NCBI GenBank assembly: GCA_043777315.1
Contig: JAYVPW010000186.1
Span: 1-14,389, forward strand
Length of the DNA: 14,389 nucleotides
Origin: CAIURC01 sp043777315
GTDB lineage: Bacteria; Verrucomicrobiota; Verrucomicrobiia; Chthoniobacterales; Chthoniobacteraceae
Direction: 5' to 3'
Positions 7,544 to 14,105 of the stretch are shown here, in pieces. The translations under genes and the position numbers were made by a program. Positions within the stretch are counted from its first letter, which is position 1. Every line of letters starts with the position of its first letter. The notes under the pieces are model-generated. The model worked only from the letters and a program-made list of their open reading frames with translations. It was not told where the DNA came from and did not search any database.

Positions 7544-8512
7544 TTAGCGGCGCGGCCTCCAGCCGGTGGTGACCATGCTGCCGCCGGTCTCGGGCTGGAC
7601 GGTCCAGCCTTCGATCTCTGGAAGAAGCGTGGCGTAATCCTCGCGGATTTGTTTGCGGGCCTCGGCGTTTTTGAAGAATGCGCTGCGGGTCCAATAGTAG
7701 AGGACCAAGGGGAGCAGGAACCGCTCATCGAGGCCGGCCGGCATTCCAAAACTGAAGAGGCTGTGGCCGGTGAACGAGTCGACGGCGAAGACGAGCGGCG
7801 GTCGGACCGCGGCGTCGAAGCGGAGGCTGAACTGCCGGTCGGGGATCGGGGTGAGGAAGATCCCGACATTTGTGGTCAGGTCGTAGGTATGCAGATGGGT
7901 ATCGACGAAGTACGCCTCGGGCTGGCCGATCTGCCGCGGGGCCGGCGAGCGGTTGGTGCCGGAGGTGCGGAACCCCCAATCGCTATCCAGAGACTGCCTG
8001 GGATCGTAGCCGAGCATCTCGTGCTTGCCGGCGAGCGGCTTCAGGATGCGAATATCGGAGAGCCAGACCGGACCGAGCGGGCGGGAATAGGCAGGATCGA
8101 GCAGGATGGCGTCGCCGTAGAGCGTGGCGGCTTTGACGCCGCTGGTGCCGGTGTATGGGAAAAGGAGCTCGCTGCCCGCGGCGCCGCCGCGAGTGCGGAT
8201 GGCGTTGGTCTCGGTCTGGCCGGCGACGGCGATGGAGTTGCCGTTCAAGGTGGAGGGATTGAACGTGGTGCCGGCGAGCGGGGCCTGGCCTTGGCTGACG
8301 GTGACGGTGCCGGAGATCGGGGCATTCACCGTGACGCCGACCTCGCGTTTGAAGATGCCTGGGTTCAGCTCGTAGATCTGCTGGGTGGCCTGATTGATGG
8401 CGAGCGCGATGGCGCGACGGATCGCCTCCTGGGCGGCGGCGTGCTCGACGAGGATGAGCGAGAACTCGCCCAGATATTCCAGGCAGGCATAAGCCAGGTC
8501 GTCGTCGGTCAT
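7544..8512 (-). CDS. 322-aa possible head-tail adaptor/connector protein
   Basis: ATG 8512-8510 (MTDDDLAYACLEYLG) is the first start after an in-frame TGA in the leader. The N-terminal 50 residues are helical (AQEAIRRAIALAINQATQQI), residues about 55-240 are rich in beta-type sequence and glycine, and the last 60 or so return to helix (YYWTRSAFFKNAEARKQIREDYATLLPEI). A helical start and end around a beta domain, together with the position after capsid and before tail genes, fits phage adaptor proteins that sit below the portal. I infer the role from this, not from a conserved motif. A minor virion protein is the alternative. The gene runs with one base between its stop and the next ATG. A 104-base leader with an unusual inverted repeat precedes it, and no Shine-Dalgarno is seen. 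Confidence 0.75.
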   Translation of the reverse strand: MTDDDLAYACLEYLGEFSLILVEHAAAQEAIRRAIALAINQATQQIYELNPGIFKREVGVTVNAPISGTVTVSQGQAPLAGTTFNPSTLNGNSIAVAGQTETNAIRTRGGAAGSELLFPYTGTSGVKAATLYGDAILLDPAYSRPLGPVWLSDIRILKPLAGKHEMLGYDPRQSLDSDWGFRTSGTNRSPAPRQIGQPEAYFVDTHLHTYDLTTNVGIFLTPIPDRQFSLRFDAAVRPPLVFAVDSFTGHSLFSFGMPAGLDERFLLPLVLYYWTRSAFFKNAEARKQIREDYATLLPEIEGWTVQPETGGSMVTTGWRPRR

Positions 8513-8521
8513 GTCGGGAAA

Positions 8522-8599
8522 TGGCCCTGCTTCTGATTCATGCGTTCAAAAACCTAAACGCTCGGAGGATCTCCCGTCCGCAGCACAACAGCAGGGCCA
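8522..8599. repeat. 10-bp perfect inverted repeat spanning an intergenic leader
   Basis: TGGCCCTGCT (8522-8531) and AGCAGGGCCA (8590-8599) are perfect reverse complements 58 bases apart. They occupy most of the gap between the 151-aa and 322-aa genes. Folding of the minus-strand RNA would place the arm 8531-8522 ten bases before the ATG of the 322-aa gene. Two arms of this distance could be a long hairpin or a paired protein site. Confidence 0.6.
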
Positions 8600-8615
8600 A
8601 GATGAGGAAAGAGGT

Positions 8616-9071
8616 TTACTTGACGGGCTTTTTTGGGGTCGGTTTGGCGGCGTTCTCAGCCTGCAACTTTTGTAATTCGGCGGCGAGTTCGCCGGTCGCT
8701 CGCTCGAGCTTCGCGTTGTCGGCACGGAGCGAGTCGAGGGCGTTGATCTCGATCAGGGTGACGGCGGGATCATCCAAGGCCGCGGACTTTTGCCGCAGGC
8801 ACTCCAATTCTGCCGCATCGATCGAAACCAAACCCGCGACTTCCGGGTCGAGGCCGGGAAAGATTTTCCACATGGACTCGTGGTTGATGATCTCGCGGGC
8901 TTCGGTGTCGAACTCGGCGCGGGAGGCGAAGCGATGGATGTGGAGACCGAGAGCCGGGTCGTAGATGAACTGGATCCCACGCGGCCCGCTGGAGACGACG
9001 GGACTGGAAGGGCCGAACCCTTCGACGAAAAGAAATGGGAGGCCGGAGATCGGAGATGGGAGATCGGGCAT
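8616..9071 (-). CDS. 151-aa hypothetical protein with C-terminal coiled coil
   Basis: The ATG 9071-9069 (MPDLPSPISGLPFLF) follows the capsid gene and its hairpin; the larger open frame to 9692 is a His/Arg-rich shadow of the capsid gene and is rejected. The N-terminal half has Pro/Gly-rich and beta-like stretches (GIQFIYDPALGLHIHRF), then an acidic helical part. Residues about 110-141 form a likely coiled coil (heptad-like Leu, Ala and Glu), and the end is Lys/Pro-rich (KPTPKKPVK). No Shine-Dalgarno is seen, and the leader is C/A/T-rich. Its position directly after the capsid gene suggests a capsid-associated or head-completion factor, by position only. Confidence 0.75.
   Translation of the reverse strand: MPDLPSPISGLPFLFVEGFGPSSPVVSSGPRGIQFIYDPALGLHIHRFASRAEFDTEAREIINHESMWKIFPGLDPEVAGLVSIDAAELECLRQKSAALDDPAVTLIEINALDSLRADNAKLERATGELAAELQKLQAENAAKPTPKKPVK
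9044..9068. repeat. 7-bp tandem repeat (GGAGATC/G) and copy B of the shared sequence
   Basis: GGAGAT occurs three times with a 7-bp period between 9044 and 9067, and 9051-9068 matches 7264-7281 exactly. On the minus strand it encodes the start of the 151-aa protein (MPDLPSPISG). At copy A the same bases are in frame with the 780-aa gene but lie before its ATG, reading PDLPSPKMPLP. Confidence 0.75.
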
Positions 9072-9114
9072 GATGTTGATGATGGGTTGAACGCTGGCGA
9101 AACGAAGCAGATGG

Positions 9115-9144
9115 CAGAGGCCGGGAATCGCTCCCCGGCCTCTG
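9115..9144 (-). terminator. Hairpin terminator or attenuator candidate after the capsid gene
   Basis: An 11-bp perfect stem (CAGAGGCCGGG at 9115-9125 and CCCGGCCTCTG at 9134-9144) with an 8-base loop lies 16 bases after the capsid stop on the minus strand. The bases after it (GCCATCTGCTTCGTTTCGCC) are only moderately T-rich, so it may be a partial terminator or an RNA-stabilising 3' hairpin, and not a strong intrinsic terminator. A hairpin here is common in phages, where it lets capsid be made in excess over later genes. Confidence 0.6.
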
Positions 9145-9160
9145 GTAATCTGACTCGCTG

Positions 9161-10747
9161 CTAGGACGTGACCGTGGGCAGGTTGCTCAGGCCGGTCGGG
9201 CGATACGCGGCCTCGATGAGGACGTAGTTGCGGATCGCGAGCTGGGTGTCTTTCGGGACGGTCTGGCCGTAGGTGGCCTGGAAGCCGATGCCCTTTTTCA
9301 TCCCCCAATCGCCCATCTCGGAGATCGGTTTGATCGCCGGTCCGCCGTAGGCGCGGAGGCCAGCCATCGCGCCCATGCCGATGCCGTAGCAGAACGGGAC
9401 GCACTTCGCGTTGACCTGCACGATGCGCGAGCCCGTGGGGTGCGCGTCGGTGTGCTTGGCCGCGTCGTAGGCGATGCCCGCGAGGGTGGTGACGGCCACG
9501 CCGGTCGCCGATGCGCCCAGATGACTGGTGCAGACGATGGTGTTCCCGTTGTTGTTGCTGCCGGTGTATTTGTAGATGCCGTATTTGCCGGCATCGGCCC
9601 CGCTGACGTTGTAGACGATGACGTAGTAAACGCCGGAATCCGCGCCGACCGCGTCCTGGCCGAGGAGCGGGTATTCGTTCCCCTTGAACCACTCGAACGG
9701 GAAGTAAGAAGTGGCGTCGGGAGCGGTGCGACCGCCGCCGGTGAGCGTCTTCGCCGTGGTGCCGGTGACGAGGGCCGTGCCGAGCAGGGCCTCGGGCTCG
9801 ATCGGTGCGCCGAGCGGGCCGCGGGTGTCTTCCTGGACGACGTCCATGTGGAAGATCGCCTGGTTGTCATACTTCGCGTAGCCGCCGGACCAGATGATAT
9901 TGTCATCGCCGCGCACCGCCGCGTCGCGGAGCGACTGGAGGTAGGTGGAGTTGCTCTTGAGCGGGTTCAAAAACCGGTCGCTCGCGAGGATGATGTAACC
10001 TTTGATCTCGGCGGTGAACTTCTCGACCTTGCGCTTGGTGAGATTGGCCGGAGGCGCGGCGCGGGTTTTTAGCAGGCTGGCGATGTCGCCGATGAGCGTG
10101 GTGTTCATCACGTCGCCGGTGAGGAGCGTATCCGTGGTCGCGCGATCGTTCGGGCGGATGGTGTTGGTCGCCGTGGCGAACCGACGCCAGAGCATGAACA
10201 TGTCGTTCTGGCGCTGGAGGCCGAACCACTCGGACAACACCTCGGCGTAGGCTTCCTCGATCGAGGAACCGGCGGAGAGGAATAGCTGCATCTTCTGCGT
10301 CCAACCGAGGCCTTTGCGGAGCACATCGATCTTCAAGTTGAAGCTGTTGTGGTCGAGCTGCTCGGCTTCGAGGGCGGTCTCACCGATCGCGCCGCGGCCA
10401 CCGGGCCGGGACATCGTGGTGAAGTTGACCAGGTCCATCGCGCCTTTGGTCAGGTCGGTCTTGATGCAGATGGGTTTGCCGGAACCTTCCGGCCCTTCCA
10501 TCTGACCGAGGATGTCGTTGTTCGGCGTCTGAATGAGCATCAAGCGGCTGAACGCTTCGCCGACGACCTTGGCGTTTTGGGCGCGGGCGGCGGTGTAGGT
10601 GTTGACCGTGCTCAAGCGCCCATCGGCGAAGAGGCACGGGTCGGCGAGCGGCCCGGGGAGGGCGGCAACGCCGTAGGTGAAGGCCAGAAAGGCCGTGACG
10701 ATCCAGAGCGCGAACGCTCCGAACCAAGAATTTCGATTCGATTTCAT
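9161..10747 (-). CDS. Major capsid protein, N4-gp56-like (DUF4043-type)
   Basis: The shell-forming virion protein. The family pattern is visible: FSRLM near residue 67, KTDLTKGAMDLVNF about 96-110, a glycine turn and ETALEAEQLDHNS, then LKIDVLRKGLGWTQKM and EVLSEWFGLQRQND, and late in the protein GMKKGIGFQATYG followed by NYVLIEAAYRP. These match the order of N4-gp56-family capsid proteins as I know them. Two features are odd. Residues 1-29 look like a secretion signal (basic MKSNRNSW, hydrophobic FGAFALWIVTAFLAF, then a VAA end), in the same GC-rich codon style as the rest. An extra beta-like segment (about residues 368-430, YYVIVYNV...KYGIYKYTG) is inserted before the C-terminal part. The start ATG 10747-10745 has no Shine-Dalgarno, only a C/A-rich leader. 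A TTG at codon 45 is a possible later start. Scaffold-like gene upstream, hairpin downstream. Confidence 0.85.
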   Translation of the reverse strand: MKSNRNSWFGAFALWIVTAFLAFTYGVAALPGPLADPCLFADGRLSTVNTYTAARAQNAKVVGEAFSRLMLIQTPNNDILGQMEGPEGSGKPICIKTDLTKGAMDLVNFTTMSRPGGRGAIGETALEAEQLDHNSFNLKIDVLRKGLGWTQKMQLFLSAGSSIEEAYAEVLSEWFGLQRQNDMFMLWRRFATATNTIRPNDRATTDTLLTGDVMNTTLIGDIASLLKTRAAPPANLTKRKVEKFTAEIKGYIILASDRFLNPLKSNSTYLQSLRDAAVRGDDNIIWSGGYAKYDNQAIFHMDVVQEDTRGPLGAPIEPEALLGTALVTGTTAKTLTGGGRTAPDATSYFPFEWFKGNEYPLLGQDAVGADSGVYYVIVYNVSGADAGKYGIYKYTGSNNNGNTIVCTSHLGASATGVAVTTLAGIAYDAAKHTDAHPTGSRIVQVNAKCVPFCYGIGMGAMAGLRAYGGPAIKPISEMGDWGMKKGIGFQATYGQTVPKDTQLAIRNYVLIEAAYRPTGLSNLPTVTS

Positions 10748-10786
10748 AAGTTTGAAGTGGGTGAGTTTGGGTTGAGGTTTGGGCGG

Positions 10787-11941
10787 CTATTCGTTCCGCG
10801 TGCCGTGCGCGCGGAGAATGGCCTTGAGCTTCGTGACATCGCTGCCGGCTTCGGCGAGCTGCTGTTCAATGGACGGTGGACGGACGGGCGCGGCGCCGGT
10901 GGTCGAGCCACTGGCGGGGCTGGGCGAAGCCGTACGGACCGGCTTTTTCGGGACGAGGGTGGTGGGCTGGGCCGTGGCCTTCGGCACGTAGCCGATGTCG
11001 CGCGCGGCTTTCGCCGCGAACGTGATCGGCCAATCGGGATCCTGAAACGCCGTGGCGGGTGCCGCGTCGATCAGGTCTTCGATGGCCTCGCGCAGTGCCG
11101 AGCCTTCCACGCCGGAATCCGGGAACATCCCAATGGCCTCGTCGCCGGCTTTCGCTTCGGCGGCTTGGTGCTGGGTCTGCGCCACGGTCTGCGCCTGGCT
11201 CTGCCGCGCTTCGGCCCTGGCCTCGAGCTTGCCGAGATCGGCGAGCGCGCGGTTGTGGGCCATTTGCAGCTTCGCACCCTTGACCGAATCGAAGACCGAA
11301 GCCGCTTCCTCGATCTCCTTTTCCAAGGTCGCGATTTCCGCGTTCTTGGTGGCGATCTCGGTGCCTGGCTCGGCTGCTTCCGCTTTCGCGGTCGCGGCGG
11401 TCGTCTCGGCTTTGGGCAGCTTGCCTTCGGCGATCAATTCCGCACGGGCTTGATCGATGGTCAGACCATCTTTCTCGGCCATGCGGGCGATCACCGCGCG
11501 ATCCGCTTCCGCGAACCGATTGATGCGGACGCGGTTGGCGTCCCTCTTCGGCTTCGCGGCTTCGGCGTCGGCCTCCGCTTTCGCGGCGGCGGCTTGCTCC
11601 TCGGCGCTGGGCTCCGCGGCTTGTTCTCCCTCGGGCTTTTCGCCGGGCGTGGCCGCGGCGTCTGCGTCGGGATTTTCGGGCGCGGGTTCGTCGTCCTGTG
11701 CCGGGTCGAATTCCGTCCAACCGTCGCGAGGGCTGTCGGCGAGGCGTCCGCTATTCCCGCGCAGGAGCGCGCGAAGGGCTTCCGCGTTGTTGCCTTTGAG
11801 CACCTCCTCGACGGTCGGGGCGGCATTCGTCCCGTTCGTCTCTGTCGTCGTTGATTGCGTCGTCGTTTCCGCGGTCTGAGGCGTGCCGCCGTCAGTCGCG
11901 CTATCGTTCCCGGCTGTCGCCTGGGAGTTGGTGTCGCTCAT
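10787..11941 (-). CDS. Head scaffolding protein (putative)
   Basis: A 384-aa acidic, Ala/Glu-rich protein directly before the capsid gene, the usual scaffold position. Residues 1-45 are a Ser/Thr/Asn/Gln-rich disordered start, 75-135 are Pro/Glu/Ala-rich, and about 195-265 form a long charged helix likely to be a coiled coil. The last 60 residues are Pro/Thr/Ser-rich linker then a helix (SIEQQLAEAGSDVTKLKAIL), the sort of C-terminal helix by which scaffolds often bind capsid subunits. Scaffold sequences diverge quickly, so the call rests on composition, size and neighbour. The start ATG 11941-11939 has no Shine-Dalgarno (leader CTTTAACCGCCCGCCGTCG). No protease motif is visible, so a separate prohead protease would have to be elsewhere. 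Confidence 0.75.
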   Translation of the reverse strand: MSDTNSQATAGNDSATDGGTPQTAETTTQSTTTETNGTNAAPTVEEVLKGNNAEALRALLRGNSGRLADSPRDGWTEFDPAQDDEPAPENPDADAAATPGEKPEGEQAAEPSAEEQAAAAKAEADAEAAKPKRDANRVRINRFAEADRAVIARMAEKDGLTIDQARAELIAEGKLPKAETTAATAKAEAAEPGTEIATKNAEIATLEKEIEEAASVFDSVKGAKLQMAHNRALADLGKLEARAEARQSQAQTVAQTQHQAAEAKAGDEAIGMFPDSGVEGSALREAIEDLIDAAPATAFQDPDWPITFAAKAARDIGYVPKATAQPTTLVPKKPVRTASPSPASGSTTGAAPVRPPSIEQQLAEAGSDVTKLKAILRAHGTRNE

Positions 11942-11985
11942 CGACGGCGGGCGGTTAAAGGCGCGCCGGAATTGGGCAAGCTTTT

Positions 11986-12017
11986 ATTTTCTGCGCCCGT
12001 CATTTTCTGCGCCCGTC
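11986..12017. repeat. Perfect 16-bp tandem duplication at a gene end
   Basis: ATTTTCTGCGCCCGTC occurs at 11986-12001 and 12002-12017 without mismatch. On the minus strand it covers the last codons and the stop of the 79-aa gene. In the two-copy form the reading ends AGA AAA TGA; with one copy it would end AGA AAA TAA, so the encoded protein is the same either way. Confidence 0.9.
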
Positions 12018-12239
12018 CCTTTGCCACGCATCGAGCCGGCGATGCAGGCTGCGGGTGGCGCGCCGGATGCGCCAGCGGGTGACGAATGCGGGCATCCACT
12101 TCTGCGCGCGGGAAGGCTGGCCGGTGCGGGCGGCCGTGGCGCGGGCGGTGATCTGCGAGATGATCGCTCGCTCGATCTTCGCGAGCGTCACCGTGCCGGC
12201 GAAATGCACGAGGCAAAATGCGACCACCCGCGCGAGCAT
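12000..12239 (-). CDS. 79-aa basic hypothetical protein with hydrophobic N terminus
   Basis: ATG 12239-12237 (MLARVVAFCLVHFAG) stands 15 bases after the stop of the endolysin gene. The competing frame 11938-12216 is His/Arg/Pro-rich and reads like a shadow. Residues 1-28 are hydrophobic and could form a membrane segment or amphipathic helix. The rest is Arg-rich and helical (RRATRSLHRRLDAWQRDGRRK). Lying between endolysin and scaffold, it might belong to the lysis group as a membrane effector or be a small assembly protein, and I cannot choose. The stop lies in a 16-bp tandem duplication. No Shine-Dalgarno. Confidence 0.6.
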   Translation of the reverse strand: MLARVVAFCLVHFAGTVTLAKIERAIISQITARATAARTGQPSRAQKWMPAFVTRWRIRRATRSLHRRLDAWQRDGRRK

Positions 12240-12254
12240 GGGAAGCGAGATCGC

Positions 12255-12857
12255 TTAGGCTTGCAGTGCGCTGAGCACCAGCGCGGCCTCGGCTTCGCGG
12301 CGCGCCAGCAGGCCGTCGAGCCCCTTGCCGATCCAGAGGCGTTTCATGGCTTCGATCTGGGACGCGATTTTCGGCAGTACGGTGACCGGATCGCCACCTG
12401 CGCCGATCACGTCGCGGATGGCGCGCAACTCGCGGCGGCGGTCGCCGTCGAGCGCGGTGCCGCGATTGAACACGATGGAGACCATCGCGCCGAGCACCTG
12501 CGGCGGAAGGTCGAGGATGCCGGGAAACGTGGCGACGGTGCGGGCGATTTCGCGCGGGAGATTCTTGCGGGTGAAGACCACGTAGGCGTCCTCTTCACTG
12601 ACCTTGATGTGGGTGAAGCGCGTGGCGATCTCGGCGGCATCGCGCCCGGTTTTGCCCTTCGCCTGGGCGAGCTGCAGCATCTCGTTCTCCCGGAGGAAAG
12701 GTTGCCAATAGTCGAGACTCTCGGGGTCGGCCCCGATGTCGCAGCCGTAGCCAAGGGTGATGCCGCTGCCGCCGCCGGGCCACCGCGAGGGTTGGTCGAT
12801 CCCCTCGGAGTCGAGGATGAGGTGCAGGGCTTCGTCGGGAATGGTTGGTTCGCTCAT
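12255..12857 (-). CDS. Endolysin, GH24-like/pesticin-type muramidase
   Basis: A 200-aa lysozyme that should cut the glycan strands of peptidoglycan at the end of infection. The catalytic region is near the N terminus: Glu18 in LDSEGID, then PGGGSGITLGYGCDIG with Thr34 and Asp40, which match the Glu-Asp-Thr arrangement of T4-type/pesticin muramidases. A helical C-terminal half follows (QVLGAMVSIVFNRG, then RRRELRAIRDVI). There is no signal peptide or N-terminal membrane anchor, so it needs a holin or other route to reach the wall. It lies directly after the spanin-like lipoprotein and the small TM proteins, making a lysis group. Start ATG 12857-12855; no Shine-Dalgarno. Confidence 0.85.
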   Translation of the reverse strand: MSEPTIPDEALHLILDSEGIDQPSRWPGGGSGITLGYGCDIGADPESLDYWQPFLRENEMLQLAQAKGKTGRDAAEIATRFTHIKVSEEDAYVVFTRKNLPREIARTVATFPGILDLPPQVLGAMVSIVFNRGTALDGDRRRELRAIRDVIGAGGDPVTVLPKIASQIEAMKRLWIGKGLDGLLARREAEAALVLSALQA

Positions 12858-12873
12858 AAAGCAGTGGACGGTG

Positions 12874-13536
12874 TTACCGCAGGGCGCTGGCGACGCGGCC
12901 GGCGCTGAGCGCGAGGCGTCCGGTGAATTGCAGAAAGAGGACGAGGCCGACCGCGAGCAGGCCGATCCCGGCGGCGATGCGGTAGAGCCACGAATGGGTT
13001 TTCAGCTTCACGATTTCCGCAGAATCCTTGGCCCACGCTTGCTCGGCAGTGTTGGCGCGATCGGAGAGCTGGCTCACTTCGGCCAGGTATCCGGGCGAGA
13101 GGCGCGCGACTTCGTTCTTCGCGGCGTTGGCTTCCTCGAGCTGGCCGGTCAGCTTGGCCTGGTCGGAAAGGACGGCATCGAGCGCGAGATGCGTGGCGGC
13201 CTGCCCGGTTTGCAGGTTGGCGAGCTGGGTCTGGACGGTCTCGACCAGCGGACGCAGCTCCACCGGCACGCTGGCGCGCAGCTCGAGCAGCTTCGGCCCG
13301 ATGACCTCCACCTCCGCCTGCTCCTGTGCGTGGCTGGCACTGACCGCCTTGATCCCGGTGCTGAGGCGCAGGGCCGTTTCGCGGGAGACGGTGACGGCGG
13401 CGCCGAGCTTTCCAGCGGATCGGAGCAATGGGCCGGCATCGGGCGCGGTAAAGTGGCGGGCGGTGTGGGCGCAGCCCACGAAGGAGAGCATCACCGACAA
13501 GCCGAGGGAGCCGAGAGCGCGAGAGGTCGTCGTCAT
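12874..13536 (-). CDS. Spanin-like lipoprotein with C-terminal TM segment (putative u-spanin)
   Basis: From ATG 13536-13534 (MTTTSRALGSLGLSVML) the 220-aa product starts with a lipoprotein signal whose lipobox ends FVGC, with Cys22 as lipid site. The middle, about residues 23-184, is mostly helical and charged (LEEANAAKNEVARL, SQLSDRANTAEQAW). A clear hydrophobic segment follows at about 185-203 (IAAGIGLLAVGLVLFLQF), then a short basic tail. A lipidated N terminus in the outer membrane and a C-terminal anchor in the inner membrane is the topology of unimolecular spanins, which help disrupt the outer membrane in Gram-negative lysis (T1 gp11 is the model). It sits just upstream of the endolysin. 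The alternative is a plain o-spanin or host-like lipoprotein. No Shine-Dalgarno; the longer frame to 13686 overlaps the 70-aa gene and is not preferred. Confidence 0.7.
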   Translation of the reverse strand: MTTTSRALGSLGLSVMLSFVGCAHTARHFTAPDAGPLLRSAGKLGAAVTVSRETALRLSTGIKAVSASHAQEQAEVEVIGPKLLELRASVPVELRPLVETVQTQLANLQTGQAATHLALDAVLSDQAKLTGQLEEANAAKNEVARLSPGYLAEVSQLSDRANTAEQAWAKDSAEIVKLKTHSWLYRIAAGIGLLAVGLVLFLQFTGRLALSAGRVASALR

Positions 13537-13586
13537 CGGCGGCGGGTGGCTACGGGCGCCGCCGGGCTCGGCAAGCCTTTTCGGCG

Positions 13587-13799
13587 TCAGAGTTTCGCGG
13601 GATCGATGTCGTGCAGGGCGAGATGCAACCGCAGATGATTCAGCTCCTTGGCGAGGGCGTGCTTCAACTCGCGTTCCTGCTGCCACTGCCGGACGATCCA
13701 GCGCAGATAGGCGACGAGGCCCCAGGTGGCCATGACGCCGAAGGACATGGAGACCAGGAGGACGAGGACGGCGACCTTGTAGAACTGGCAGGAAGTCAC
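13587..13799 (-). CDS. 70-aa one-TM protein (holin or lysis accessory candidate)
   Basis: GTG start 13799-13797 overlapping the upstream TGA as GTGA, so translation is probably coupled. Residues about 7-33 form a long hydrophobic stretch (VAVLVLLVSMSFGVMATWGLVAYL), followed by a charged amphipathic helix (RQWQQERELKHALAKELNHLRLHL). One TM with a charged cytoplasmic or periplasmic tail occurs in small holins and in i-spanins. Since the next gene looks like a one-piece spanin, a holin or antiholin role is slightly more likely, but that is inference. The gene ends 50 bases before the spanin-like gene. Confidence 0.65.
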   Translation of the reverse strand: MTSCQFYKVAVLVLLVSMSFGVMATWGLVAYLRWIVRQWQQERELKHALAKELNHLRLHLALHDIDPAKL

Positions 13800-14089
13800 G
13801 GGTCGTTATTGGGTGGCGGGCCGTTGCGCCGGGCGACCTCGGTGAAGATTTTGCCGAGCGTGTTCGTCTGGGCGACGGCGATCACCTCGAGATTTTTCAG
13901 CGTGCTGCTATTGCTGCGGCCGATCTCGATGCAACTGCGGGTGAGGTCTTCGTGCGAGGTGACGAGCCGCTCGATCCATTTCTCCGCGCGCGGGCCGAGC
14001 CAGCGCGCGACTTTCCAGGAGCCGAGGCCTGCGGCGAGGCAAAAGGCGGCTGGGAAGCCGAGGTTGCGGATGATGTCGAGCCAGTCCAT
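13796..14089 (-). CDS. 97-aa one-TM protein, holin-like
   Basis: I use ATG 14089-14087 (MDWLDIIRNLGFPAAF), since the open frame up to 14158 overlaps the 93-aa gene by 53 bases. Residues about 6-28 carry a hydrophobic stretch with small residues (GFPAAFCLAAGLGSW), followed by a basic patch and a charged helix (EKWIERLVTSHEDL), then a polar C terminus ending PPPNNDP. Size, single TM and place at the head of a lysis group suggest a holin or holin partner. No sequence motif settles it. It overlaps the 70-aa gene by four bases (GTGA). No Shine-Dalgarno. Confidence 0.65.
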   Translation of the reverse strand: MDWLDIIRNLGFPAAFCLAAGLGSWKVARWLGPRAEKWIERLVTSHEDLTRSCIEIGRSNSSTLKNLEVIAVAQTNTLGKIFTEVARRNGPPPNNDP

Positions 14090-14105
14090 GAGGCGGGCAG
14101 CACGC

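Noticed and set aside
7526..8536. 336-codon plus-strand frame opposite the adaptor-like gene
   Set aside because: Composition of a GC-rich antisense shadow; the minus-strand frame has proper starts and a one-base junction with its neighbour.
10349..11854. Long open plus-strand frame (501 codons) opposite the scaffold and capsid genes
   Set aside because: Arg/Gly/Asp/His-rich shadow composition. The minus-strand frames hold the recognisable capsid pattern and coherent scaffold-like composition.
11942..11999. Possible promoter in the AT-rich patch before the scaffold gene
   Set aside because: No -35/-10 pair with acceptable match and spacing; the AT patch is explained by the 16-bp duplication.
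11938..12216. 92-codon minus-strand frame as the gene between endolysin and scaffold
   Set aside because: His/Pro/Arg-rich composition and overlap with the better placed 79-aa frame that starts 15 bases after the endolysin stop.
13537..13686. Upstream extension of the spanin-like protein to 13686
   Set aside because: It would overlap the 70-aa gene and add a basic, non-hydrophobic stretch ahead of the lipoprotein signal.
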